From NCBI RefSeq assembly GCF_000003605.2, contig NW_003137828.1, forward strand, positions 374,542 to 409,714: a stretch of DNA of 35,173 bases. Direction: 5' to 3'. Of the stretch, positions 21,518-32,607 are shown piece by piece (position 1 is the first letter of the stretch; each line of letters opens with the position of its first letter). The DNA comes from Saccoglossus kowalevskii. Its lineage: Eukaryota; Hemichordata; Enteropneusta; Harrimaniidae. The notes under the pieces were generated by a model. That model saw nothing but the letters and a program-made list of their open reading frames with translations. It did no database searches and was not told the origin of the DNA. Position numbers and translations under genes: made by a program.

Positions 21518-22123
21518 AACAGTAAAAGAGTTGGATGAGACTAACTCATCTGTTTAACATTCCCTGCCTAGCCTCTAAATACCGTTTTCATCACACCACT
21601 GTAAATGTAAGATATTACAGTGATTGTTCATTTCTTCGAAAACAGACATTATTTGATATTTAATAACTTTATCTATTTAATATAAAACGACTTTAGTTAT
21701 TTATATAGTTTACAAACGTTACCACCTTTATTGAATGTCCAATCTATAAACAGGAAATTCATATACAAGTCATTTAGTATATTTATTTTCCCGATTTTAG
21801 AGTAGTGATGAAAGAGTGGGGTAGAAAATAATACTGTAAAACAATTCATTTTTACTATTTTGAGCATATTCATTTGGTTTCAAGTTCACACATTTGCCTG
21901 GAAAACGATCCACTCTATTGTTATTTGACATGATCATATGGATTTAATTTAGCGAATATTACTTAACAAAAATGGTGAAATTAAAACTCTGAGAATAATT
22001 AATGCATTTACATCTGTACTGATAAACTCATTTGGATTGTCAGTCCCAAACATACTTTAACTGCAAACTGCAACAATTAGTTTCAATCCAATTAAAATCC
22101 AATGTAGGTATAGTCTTACTATA

Positions 22124-22334
22124 TACTGTAAAATACTTTATTTCAGCTGGAATTGATTTTAGCTGGAAAGACTTTGTGGGTGTTTTGTACGGAAATTATT
22201 TTCACTGATTTCTGACGAGTTGAATGTAAAATATAGGAAAAAAGGTATATTCACAGGATTTTATTTTCACTGAATTTTCCTTCAGCGAAAATAGCGAGAA
22301 TTAATTCCAAGTGAAAATAAAGTATTTTACAGTA
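22124..22334. mobile_element. MITE, 211 bp, perfect 20-bp terminal inverted repeats
   Basis: The left end 22124-22143, beginning TACTGTAAAATACTTTATT, is the exact inverse complement of 22315-22334. Outermost bases are TA on both sides, fitting a TA target duplication. It has no coding content. The right arm supplies an AATAAA on the plus strand that could serve as a poly(A) signal for the ASB gene upstream. The terminal TACTGTAAAAT is shared with the element at 31315-31498. Confidence 0.9.
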
Positions 22335-22939
22335 GTCTATAGTTTTTACACATACATGTACCTATACCCTACTGTTAATGCAGTACAGATCAAGAAGACA
22401 CGACAGTATCAGCAACAATTCTAGAAAATGTTAACTAACTTTCAGTCAAATCGATGATATGTTTACAGATTCACAGACAGGCGTAAGACATTCTGAGTGG
22501 CACTGACAGGTACAATGCTAATGTTGCATATTTGATGTGTATGCTATGCAAAAAATAATGCGTACACTCCTCATGTGGGTTTTTTATGCAAAACTCCGGA
22601 TAGTTTAGGCAATAATAATTTGTTTAAGTGTTCTAATTAGTGGATCTTACCCCTCCCAATCCCTTCAACCATGATCTTGATTTAGTTATTTAATCTAGTT
22701 TTATTCAGTTTCAGGGCAGAAACACAGTTCGAGATATGAAAACTTGCTTCACTCAATCAGATGGAGAGATAGATTTTGATGAAGCCTGTTGTAATAGTTA
22801 ATGTTTAACTTAAAGTTATACATTTTACATTAACAAATCCTATATTTGATATTTGAGGGCAAATCATACTTAATATTTTAGTGGTGTAAATGAATTATCA
22901 AACAAAACAAAACAAGTGAAGATGTGACCTGTTTTTGTA

Positions 22940-22945
22940 TTTATT
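22940..22945 (-). terminator. DCAF13 poly(A) signal candidate
   Basis: AATAAA on the minus strand, about 40 nt past the DCAF13 stop codon at 22985-22987, a normal distance for a short 3' UTR. Confidence 0.65.
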
Positions 22946-22984
22946 TTTTGCAATATTAAAATAACAATAAAAACATTTGCAAAG

Positions 22985-23072
22985 TTATTGTACTTCTGCA
23001 ACAACATGTTTTTTTCTCTCTGGAATGATGGGAACAGCCCCAGGTTTGCTGTGCTTTCTTCTGTTTGACTCC
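22985..23072 (-). CDS. DCAF13: DCAF13 terminal exon
   Basis: Acceptor ATTTTTCAG. Encodes ESNRRKHSKPGAVPIIPERK and KHVVAEVQ, then TAA at 22985-22987. The basic C-terminus is typical of the family. Confidence 0.94.
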
Positions 23073-26000
23073 CTGAAAAATAAATTACACTTTGAATTAG
23101 GTTTGAAAACTTACACAAAATAAACCTGCACATTGTTTTTAAAATTTGAAAGACCAGTTTGCAGTGGTAAATTATAATCATTTAGAAAGAAGGGAGAAAT
23201 ACAAATGAATTTTGCTCCGATATTGACAGGAAAAAGGATGGCATTTAAAGAGTTAATCAAGATTTTGAGATAAATATTAACAGACTAAGTCTGAGGAACC
23301 ACCCTAGATAAGTGCAGAGTTGTGAAACTTTGTTTCTCTGAATGTCATCATTTGTAATGTGGTTCTCTTCTGAATAAAAACATGTGGTGTATTTCGTGTT
23401 CAAGAGAAGCATGTACGCTTAAACAACTAACTGTACAGGACAACAAACAATAACAAAGTTCATGCATAGCAACTGAGTCATGTGATAAGATATTTCAACT
23501 TAATTCAAATCCAACTATTTCAACCCATGGTTTTAATGCAAATGTTGCATAAAAAAAAGACGTACTTTCTTCGTTTGGAGTCTCTCTGAATACGTAATGT
23601 TTTGGCTTCGGAATATATGGCTTTTGGTACATGTCTGTGTCTAGAAATCCTCTTCAGTTGTGGGAAATGATGAAATTTGTCTTTTAGTTTTGCATCGTAA
23701 TCCATGGCGGCTTGTTCTCTTGGTCGCATCTGAAATGAGAGTTGAAGTGTGTGAAATAAGTGTGTGGTATCATAGCAACAATATGGACAGTATATATGGA
23801 CTGCAGTCTTAAGTAAGTATTAAACAAGTCATTGAAAATGACACAGTCCCCGTTAAATTTTTGAAAGTTCTCTTTGTGCTCGTCATATTAAAGCAGAGGG
23901 GTTGTTGCGAGTGTGTCCTTGAAACTTGAGTTCCAAGTGGCGTATACAACAGATTGTTTATTTATGTTCCGTGTAGTAGTAATATGGCCAAAAATAAAAA
24001 CAGCCGTTATTCGGCCATCTTTGATCTGATTATGAAACACACTGATATGTACGATGTATGTGCCAAATACGAATGATAATAGTACATAAATTGTGGAAAT
24101 ATAGTAGTAAGGCCAAAAAGTCAGATGGCTGTCAATCAGCCATCCTTGACCAGATTTTGAAACATATTTTCATGGACATGCATCCTAACATGTATAAAGT
24201 ACATGTATGTGCCAAATTTGAATGAAAACTGACAGAGCACGTCCAAGGTACCGCATAAACAAAAAAAACAAGATGCCTGCCAGTCTTTGATCCAATTGCG
24301 AAATAAATCGTCATGGACATGTATCCTAACATGTATAATCTACATGTATGTACCAAGTTTGAATGAAAACTGACAAAGCATGTCCAAAATACATTTTCAA
24401 AAAACAAGATGGCTGCCAGTCGGCCATTTTGAATCGAATTGCTGAACCACTGAATTGCATATGTCCCACATAAAGTACTTGGCACATGCAAAGAATGAAC
24501 AGAATCGGTCCAAGGGATTCTGAGATATGACTCCGAACGGACACACAGATGCACAGACGGAGACCGAATTATAAGTCCCTGATTTCGGACAGTCAAAGTG
24601 ATACCTCCTAGGAACACAACCATTCTCATATTGAACAAAATTGAATAATCAACACATAAACAAGTTTGACATTTTGAATCAAACAACAAAACATGTGGGT
24701 TTTTTTCATATCAAAATCTGGTGAAATGTATCTAAAAAATGGTTAAGAACACATGAAAATAAAACCAACATGGCCACCAGACAAGATGCTGAATTGTTTG
24801 AGTTACGGGAATCAAGTTGCAACATAAATTTACGAAAAAAACATTGACCAGCCCATATTTAGAAAAACCATGCCCACTTTTGCAAAATCATGCTCAAATT
24901 ATAACTTGAAGTTCAATAAACAGTTAATTTATGGGCAACATAAATTATTTTGTTGTTTAAAATCCAGATTAAGTAACTCAAACTTTAACATTAAACCATC
25001 TTCGCCAACCAAGGACCATTTATTCGGCCGAAGCCTCAACATTAACCCTTGGCAGATTTCACCACGATTTACTGTATGTCGTACGCCCTCAAACGATTAT
25101 AAGATTCACTTCGGCTCATTTGCATCACCCAATAAGTACTCACAAAAGAAACTACACATTTCATGGTAAAATTAAAGCCGTTTCTCTGAACGAGCTTACT
25201 GATCATCAAAAGAAAGCGCTTAGTGCTGTATCTGACGAAAATGACGTTTGTTGCAAACACAGTCCCTTGACTGTGTTGCAATGAAGACCGGTATGTTATC
25301 AGTTTCGACAGTTTTGTCAGTTTACTAAAACACAGTTTGCACAAATATTTTAATATTCCATCGTCCTTATTCACTTGCTCACAAAAATTTCAACGTTGGA
25401 ATAAGAAATTTTGGAAACGTGTCAACGAATCTATGTGAATCAGCAAAGCCTACACGCCGCCATTGTTTTAATCTGTGATAAGCTCCCCGGTCTTAACATT
25501 TTTGATACAGCAACTCTGATTGGTAGCGCCAGCTTCTTGGAGCACCCAATCAAATGACTCAATTTAACTGCAGTGAAATACAGCTTTTCCTAACACGATC
25601 ACGCATGGGTTCGTGGGCCGGTTATGAATGACCGGCTTTAGCGAAACTGTGCGATTCGGACGATGACATTAAACATGTAGACATTTAACAAAAAACAAAA
25701 TCTACGTTGGCTGTAAATTTCTTAAAAAAATATTGGTATGTCTTATGCACTACTGTATTTGCTCAATCTAAGCTTCTACATGACATATAGGTTGTTATAG
25801 TAACATGCTTAGTAACATTTAGACAATGTCTGAAACACTGTAAATAGGTGATTTTCCGTACAATTGCGAGATCTCCCGAGATGCATGAAAGACGCGCGTC
25901 GAACGTCTGCCGCAAAAGTCGAACGATTTGATTTTGAACTAGAATTTCTTTATTTCGTAACTCACACCGACCAGCCGATCTTCGACAGGGGAATATTGCT

Positions 26001-29000
26001 TCTGAATACCCCCACTTAATCGAAATTGCCTATCATGAAATGTGGACAGCACATTATTAAGCATGGAAATGTCCCCCAAAGTACTTCGCGTTTGTCGAAT
26101 CCCACGCGATGTTTGACGCCACTACGATGCTATGACCTTTGTTTGTCCTGTTTTTACATTCGATTTCACGGATAACGCGTGATTCTCGCAGTGAACGGAA
26201 AATGGTATATTGTTTATGCATTTTACTACCTGAAAAAAAATGTAAGTGTTGAATGTTGGTTGATTGTGCAAACAATAATGGAAAGAAATACATACCACCC
26301 CGAGTTTCTCTGAAGCCCTGGCTTTCCAAACTCTAATATTGGTCTCATCAGACCCTGATAAAACGTATTTATTATCCATAGACCACTTGACACAGGACAC
26401 ATGTTGCATTCGTTTTGTATGATATACTTCCCTAAAAAATTTGAAAACAATTATACATTATTCCCTCATATTTTTTTTCCTTGTTCATCTGGGGAAAACA
26501 CAAGTGACTAAGTGTTGTATAACTACTAGTCGAATCACACACACAAGTTGTTTGTTATTTGTTTTCTTATGACCTTCATTGAACTTTGTTTTGGAAAAAA
26601 AAATAAAATGCACTAAACATGCTTTCTGTATTTAGGTGGTTTAAGATTTAAATCATTTTCGGTGTCATGATTTTGAGTGGATGGTAATACATTTGTATAA
26701 GTATTCAGGACATGGGCGTTTAAAACAACATCAAAATCAATTGCATCTGCTTTGCATTTCACTGATATATACTATCAAGAATTTACAAGATGAGCGAGTT
26801 TATGGTAGAACTGGTTAGTTCATCTTGGCATGTTTTGCTAGTGCTCTTCACAAAACATCTACAAGTATTACATACATTTTTCAAATTAGGGTTAATCTTG
26901 GTCATTTTTGTTTATCCAAACGAATATTTCCAATTATCCACTGCATTCTGGGATTCATTTGGTTAGAAATACGCATGATTGATGCATATACGAAATAGGA
27001 TCTTCATATCACTAACACATGGATATCAAAATTGCATAGTCGCATCATATAAATCAATGTAAACATAAGTGTACATAGAACCAGATAGTGCTTATCCTGA
27101 ACTCCGTTTCTAATTTTTCTTACCTACTACGTCCCTTGTCAGTTGGGAATATCCTGACTGATTTATCAAAACTTCCACTAACAAACTCCAGACCTGTAGG
27201 TGCATAGTCCACATCTAAGACAGCAGAGACATGGTCCATATGGATTTTTACTGGCATGTCAAGACGTCTCATGTCAAAAGTATAGAGACTGCGAACAAAA
27301 CAATACACCAGCTTGGGTCATAAAGAGCATTTGTTAAATCAGAGGAATTGTCACTTGCGCACATGTGGGAATCGAGTCCTAAACAATGATAACAACGCAT
27401 GCTAAAACCGCAAAGGCTCATGGATGGACACTTTTGTAAACAATGACACATTATAGCCGTCTGCTGCATGTGATGACTCCCTGCTTTAAATTGGTGTCTT
27501 TCATTTAATTTTTAATTTTCTTGATGATTTTAATGAATCTAAAGTTAGTTTGGTCCTAAAATTTGGTGGCTTTACAATTTTGAAGTTCAATTATACCTGC
27601 AAACACATTACCGAATTTGCTCAAATATAGAAGCACATGCAAACCAATAGTTGCATTTATCCTATACTGAATAATTAAAATATCAAAGTAATTGGGCTAG
27701 CAGTTTTTAAGAAGAAGTGAAAAATGTAATTGAAGATGGACGCTGGAAACAGATGACCTATGGGCAATATATGAATAGCTACACTGTCATCTCTTCTAAT
27801 AATGGAACTAAAAACTGAAATTGTTATTAAGATAACCTTACTTGTAGTCTTCATTAGCGGCAGTGAAAATGTACGCTTCAATTGGATTCCACGCTATGGT
27901 GTTAGATTTCATATCTAGAATAACTTTTCTCAGAGGTGCGGCTCCTCTCATGTCATATAAGACAATATTCCTGTCAGCAGCACAACTTCCAAGAAGATGT
28001 GTCTGAAATATATACGTAAATTACGGTAACATTCTTTTAACAATGATTGAACACTAGTCAGAATATTCATTAAAGGGTCGTGGTAATTGCGTGGTCCAGC
28101 AGCGATGTACACATATTATTGATCTAATGATGAAAATAACATTTTTAAAGCGGATAATCATGGTGGGTTTGACTGAATGACTATTCGGAATATAAGAAAA
28201 TGTATTATTGTTGTTTCGCATAATTTCATTCACTGGCTTCAAGCACTGCTCAGTTATAGACTGATACCCGTTTTTGACTGGAATCAATTAATCATTGTAT
28301 CATTTTCTAGCAGACACTTTGTCATACCTCTATAGGATTAAATTTGACACTATGTATACTGTCTGTTCCCCATGTAAATGACCTAATAGGATCAGTTCTA
28401 CTGGCGTCCCATATATCCACTTGCTGACCACATGTAGCAAATACAGCATCTTTCCAATGGTGATCAATTGAAATATAAATACTCTGAAAAAAGAAATAAG
28501 AATGCGTATAATTTTGCTTGGTGACAATATATTGTTTCTGTGAGACAAACCTTTCAATTAATTGAAATGCTTTTGTGGCGTAAATGTTGTTTACAGCATC
28601 GATGTTTAGTCATTTGCAAGAAAAAAAAAAGTTTTCGAGAGGTTTACTATATTTCAAATAACATGTTTTTAAATAAACAGAAATAATAGTCATTTTTGCA
28701 CACAATAAAAAAAAATGTATATTAGAACTAAATTTGGAAACACACTCATGTGTCAGCATGATGAAGTGGCCCACCATGTTTTTTGCCTTGACACAGAATA
28801 ACTCAAATACCTATAAATGGTACAGAGTAACTCAAATTCACAAAGTGTGCGTTTGCCGAATAAACAGTGTCACTGCTTGAAATCTCAAAGAATGTCAGAA
28901 GAGAATAAGAAAAAAATTCTAAATTTATTTAAAAAGCAACAACTTGGCTTGTGCATGTGATACTAATATTATACACTAATATATCAGTTGGAATACAATA

Positions 29001-32000
29001 TAAGAGCAGTATGACTACTGATCTTTGACTGATAGTGATACGACTCTTACAACACTTGTGGATGATATTTGCTACGTTCACATGACAGCATTTTATCGGA
29101 GCCCAACGACTCGAGCCAGCAAAAACGGCCGTGCAAACTCGTTCGGCTCGAGCCGGCTAAACCCTCGGGGTTGAACTCCGATAGGGTTGAGTCCCGACAT
29201 GGCTCCGATCGTGTAAACGCATCCAGGCCCAACTATCGGAGCAGAAATCACGCCCTCAATCGTCTTCTTCGAGTAACCTCTCATTTCAATTATGGCAGAG
29301 ACAACATCTTTCATAATATCACGCAATTTCCGGCTTGAATAAGAGGTACGCATCCTAGTGTATAGTAACGAATCATTGCGATAGATTGATAGCTCAATGG
29401 GAAACAAAAAACGGCGTACGAAATTATGCGACAAAAACTTGAAAGAACGACTGAACGGAAACTATACACAATAGTATGCCCTTTTATAGGGTTTAGTAGG
29501 ATTCACACCTATGGATTAAAATAGGAGGGAAACACAGTGATTGGTTTTCAATATTGTCTAATCAGCTTAAAATCGACCTTGCAACTGATTCATATTGCGT
29601 TCGTGCTGCCTATTGATTATTATTAATTGGCTTGTATAAACCGAATCTGTGTTTGTTTATAATAGAGATACATGCATTGCGGTATAGTTTCAGGCATGTA
29701 ACAACTTTCAATTGTTGTATCTCAGCTAATATAGCTTGGAATTGTATAAAATAAGGACGAAAAGATACAGTAAAATATAGTCTAATAATATCACTAAATT
29801 ACGAATACGAAAGAATAAAACTGAATAAACAACAAGTAATATTAATGAATGAGGAAACACACATGTGGATGAGCATCCACGATAACACTTGCATTTTACT
29901 AAACCAAGAAAAACAAAGGAATAATGTATACATGTAATTACACTACCAAAGTACATGAATGAAAACAACAATTGTCAACATAATAACACTGTTCTATGAA
30001 TGGTAGCTATGGCAACAAATATTGCAATGTATAAGGTGTAAATTTCTATTTTACCTTTCCTATTATAGTATTGATTGGTTCATCAGACTCTGATGTCTCC
30101 ATGTCCCACTGTTTTATCGTACTATCATCACCAACCTTTACATGAATCAAAAATAAAACATTTTAAATTCTTTTCAAAGTGTATGTATGCATTTTGTAGT
30201 AGAATTTAAAATATAGCGATTGTGAAAATAAATTGCTAGGGGCGCATGTCATTTATTAAAATTAAAATATATTATTATTTCACTAAATTGCCAATGCCCA
30301 GGGGTGGGTAACTTGGCTAATAATCCAGCAAACAACCTCGCAAAAAAAAAAACATAACAAAAAAAACACAAAAACATCACAATTTATGTTTCCAACTCTT
30401 CCATTATTAAATAATACTTCTGAACACATGCATTAAGGTAGCAGGATAGTTTTTTTGCATGAAAAATGTAAACACCTATAATCAGAATAAATTTTACAAA
30501 AAACCATATAATCTATATATGTTTGGAAAGCTCTTGACTTGTATTTTCCTATTATTAATGTTTTGTGAACATTGTGTTTGTTTTAGCGTCACGTGATTCT
30601 GAAAATCAGCGGGGCTGCAATTTAACTAACGTGAATACAATTTTAATTGTCATCTCTACAGTCATTCATGCGATCAAAAACTTTACACTGTTTTGAAGCA
30701 AAGGTCATGAAGTTTAAATCCGTATTTCTATTTTTTGCATTAATTTTTTTTCTTTTTCCGAAAATCACACATTTCAAGCACGTTTTTTGGGTGTTAAAGT
30801 TAGAGTATACCGGTGGTTTGTGCGAGGTTTGTGAAAAAACGCAATAGAATTTTGCAAATATGTAAATAGGTTCATTTAGATCAACAACAGCATTGCTCTA
30901 AAAATATACAATAAACATTTATCTTTTCTACCCTATGGGGAGCACTGGGATGCAAAAAAGAAACTGAGAATACAGAATTGAAGATATTGTCACAAAATGA
31001 ACACATGTGACATAGGTCCAACCAAGGTACTTACATACCAAGTATCAAAGCATTTTAGATGGTAGTTGTCAAGAAGTTGAAAATGCAATTGTTGATGGAC
31101 GACAGACAATCACCTATATGAACAGCTCCGCTCTGTCATCGCAAGATGAAAGCAGAGCGATAAAAATAAATGTGTGAGGCATATGTTTCAAACTGATGTG
31201 CACAAAGACACGAAGCACAATATTTGGATCAGGCATGTTTTTCGTGTGAACACTGCCAACTTTAAATAATACTGTAAACTGCTTCAATTTTAAGACTTTA
31301 TAATTTTTACAGACTACTGTAAAATCTGTATTAGAAACCGCGGCTTCTATTAAAATGGTACAATGCAATAGAGGGGATGAGGCTTCTATTAGAGCATCTA
31401 CACATATGAGAAATGACGAATTTTTGGTTCTCAATTATTCAAAAAGAATGGGTGCGACTTCTATTAGGAATGCGGCTTCTAATACAGATTTTACGGTATT
31501 TTACGAGGAATTAACTGCGAGTAAAACTTTTAAAATGACAGATAGTTTTGTTGCTCTCACTTCTGAACTTACAAGACACACACTACATGTGTTCTAGACA
31601 CAAGTATTTTAAATTCACTCATTACAGAGTAATAAAAAGTTTGTGTAGCTTTAAAAATGTCACACAGTAAATTAAAAATATTAAAATTAATATTAAAATT
31701 TTTAATGTCAACAATTTATACATGTAGGATGGTGGTTGTCATAGCAATGAGCACTTCTGTTTGTGAATGAACAAAACATTTAATTTCACTATTTTAATGT
31801 TTTGAGCGATTTCACTGGGGTGGTTTACAGTGTTTTTTTTGTTTTTTTAAATCTGCTACGGACATGAATACTTACAGAAAAGAAATGATTTCCTTCAGGT
31901 TTACAGCAGAGCCCTCTGACAAACCCTGTATGGGCTGTGATACTTCTGGTACACCGTCTGCTGGCCAGATTCCATAGTCTAATCTGTGCAAATAAACACC

Positions 32001-32607
32001 ATGCCCAAAGGATGTGTTAACTCTATGCACTTCAAATACAAATCATGCTTTTTTCTACATATCAAGGTGGCACAGATGAAATTTCAAACAAACCACAGCT
32101 CATACTAGTATTACAAGGTAACAGCTTAACTAGTTTGTGCCCCTCAGATAAAAAAAAACAAGGTGCAATTATATTGTTAAATCTGTTCAATACAGTTTCC
32201 TGATGGTAGTGGGTTTGAAGTGAATGTGCAGAGTTTACGCATGAGAAAACAAAATCGATCCTGTATTTAGCATAGAGCAAATTACTTAAACTGCCGTACT
32301 ATATTTACAAATAGGTTCGTATCGTATTATATTTATTTTTTCGGAAATCTAGTTCAAGAAACATTGTTTCATTTAATCAAGGTTTTTCTTATTAAACAAG
32401 TTTTTACCTCTCCATCACAGCTTCCAGACAGCAAGGTGGATAAACTTGTTGGATGTTTTGACATACAATGCACACCATCTTTATGACCATCTAGTGATCC
32501 GAGAAAAGGTTTGGCAAACACTCGTTCTAATTTCGTAGCATTCAAAGCTCTGGTGTACTCTCTAGCAGCCTCAAATGGATGTAAGGAAGGGTTATAGTTT
32601 CGCGGTA
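22985..32607 (-). CDS. DCAF13: DCAF13 (WDSOF1/Sof1) gene, nine exons visible, 5' exon missing
   Basis: Joined on the minus strand in this order: 32607-32408, 31983-31876, 30135-30055, 28483-28328, 28002-27842, 27288-27124, 26431-26296, 23729-23566, 23072-22985. All junctions are GT-AG and reading phase is kept throughout, giving about 418 codons plus a split first Val; animal DCAF13 is about 445 residues, so only some 24 N-terminal residues are absent. The order matches the family: PRNYNPSLHPFE near the start, a seven-bladed WD40 propeller (IRLWNL, DDSTIKQW, VDIWD, NIVLYDMR, LYTFDMR, SVRIFP, NIRVWK), then the Sof1-like tail (REQAAMDYDAKLKDKF, RHRHVPK) and a basic end (ERKKHVVAEVQ). In known organisms the protein works in the nucleolar small-subunit processome on 18S rRNA and as a Cullin 4-DDB1 receptor. 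Exon 1 was not found up to the window edge and probably lies beyond it. Confidence 0.95.
23566..23729 (-). CDS. DCAF13: DCAF13 exon, Sof1-like domain
   Basis: Acceptor TCATTTCAG, donor AA|GTACGT. Encodes MRPREQAAMDYDAKLKDKF, RISRHRHVPKAIY and SKRR, the Sof1-like domain that follows the propeller. Confidence 0.95.
23990..24600. mobile_element. Tandem-core repeat element in a DCAF13 intron
   Basis: Three to four imperfect units of about 130-150 bp, each with ATGGCTG-CAG-GCCAT, CATGGACATG-ATCCTAACATG and ATGTRCCAARTTTGAATGA. The array ends in a GACGGA-type tail at about 24537-24565. A tandem core with short flanks resembles the pearl-type elements known in bivalves; the family is inferred from architecture only. 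Confidence 0.65.
25440..26110. promoter_or_regulatory. CpG-rich, CCAAT-bearing intronic segment
   Basis: Within the 2.5-kb DCAF13 intron this stretch is richer in CpG than its surroundings. It carries a YY1-like motif (CAATGGCGGCG on the minus strand, 25455-25465), an inverted CCAAT box (25519-25523), a CCAAT box (25546-25550) and the palindrome GACGCGCGTC near 25892. It could be an internal promoter, enhancer or repeat; no transcript can be assigned. Confidence 0.25.
26296..26431 (-). CDS. DCAF13: DCAF13 exon, last WD40 blade
   Basis: Acceptor TTTTTTAG, donor GTG|GTATGT. Encodes EVYHTKRMQHVSCVKW, SGSDETNIRVWKARASEK and LGV. Confidence 0.95.
27124..27288 (-). CDS. DCAF13: DCAF13 exon, WD40
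   Basis: Acceptor TTCGCAG, donor AG|GTAAGA. Encodes LYTFDMRRLDMPVKIHMDHV, VDYAPTGLEFVSGSFDKS and DKGRS, very close to the conserved family sequence. Confidence 0.95.
27680..27800. mobile_element. Fragment of the 157-bp-core element family, DCAF13 intron
   Basis: Matches the 3' part of the elements at 30961-31160 and 34103-34952: TATCAAAG, then AAGAAG-TGAAAA, then GATGGACG, then ATATGAATAGCT. It is diverged and lacks the tandem core. Confidence 0.6.
27842..28002 (-). CDS. DCAF13: DCAF13 exon, WD40
   Basis: Acceptor ATATTTCAG, donor AA|GTAAGG. Encodes THLLGSCAADRNIVLYDMRG and TAANEDY; the final split codon gives Asn when joined to the next exon. Confidence 0.94.
28328..28483 (-). CDS. DCAF13: DCAF13 exon, WD40
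   Basis: 52 codons, acceptor TTTTTTCAG, donor GAG|GTATGA. Encodes SIYISIDHHWKDAVFATCGQ, VDIWD and SVKFNPIE. Confidence 0.93.
29075..29240. mobile_element. GC-rich, partly self-complementary insert in a DCAF13 intron
   Basis: An island of higher GC in AT-rich intron, with TATCGGAGC at both ends of the interior (29095 and 29236 areas) and GTTCACATGA on the left versus the inverted GTTTACACGA on the right. Words such as GGCTCGAGCCGGC are repeated. It looks like a diverged non-autonomous DNA element; ORFs inside it are stacked on both strands and are not called. Confidence 0.4.
30055..30135 (-). CDS. DCAF13: DCAF13 exon, WD40, short
   Basis: 27 codons, phase 0 both ends. Encodes VGDDSTIKQWDMETSESDEP and TIIGK, matching the VGDD-KQW strand of the family. 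Acceptor CATGTAAAG is weak in pyrimidines but in phase on both sides. Confidence 0.9.
30961..31160. mobile_element. Single-core copy of the 157-bp-core element family, DCAF13 intron
   Basis: One core copy (GAAGATATTGTCACAAAATG) is followed by the family tail and a terminal hairpin at 31125-31158, GCTCCGCT pairing with AGCAGAGC (one mismatch) and an inner CATC-GCAA-GATG stem. The full-length relative is at 34103-34952. Confidence 0.7.
31315..31498. mobile_element. MITE, about 184 bp, 26-bp terminal inverted repeats
   Basis: Left arm 31316-31341 and right arm 31472-31497 are inverse complements at 24 of 26 positions; both are flanked by TA. The interior repeats GCTTCTATTAGA-type words four to five times. 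It lies in a DCAF13 intron and has no coding content. The terminal TACTGTAAAAT is shared with the element at 22124-22334. Confidence 0.85.
31876..31983 (-). CDS. DCAF13: DCAF13 exon, WD40
   Basis: 36 codons, phase 0 at both ends, acceptor TTGCACAG, donor TCT|GTAAGT. Encodes IRLWNL through TAHTGFVRGLC to NHFFS. Confidence 0.93.
32408..32607 (-). CDS. DCAF13: DCAF13 exon (second coding exon, N-terminal)
   Basis: Acceptor CTTACAG, donor GAG|GTAAAA. Encodes V-PRNYNPSLHPFE through LDGHKDGVHC to GSCDGE, i.e. the conserved N-terminal region and the first WD40 blade strand. It begins with two bases of a codon started in the missing exon 1. Confidence 0.93.

Larger units (their letters stand above)
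21518..22984. other. Gene-free stretch between convergent ASB and DCAF13 genes
   Basis: Holds the 3' UTR of the ASB gene at 20234-21517, the MITE at 22124-22334 and the DCAF13 poly(A) signal. No canonical AATAAA for the ASB gene is seen before the one inside the MITE (22316-22321); ATTAAA at 21980-21985 is the nearest variant. Confidence 0.5.

Noticed and set aside
24132-24689. Minus-strand ORF of 185 codons
   Set aside because: It lies across the tandem-core element, and its internal sequence repeats follow the DNA repeats.
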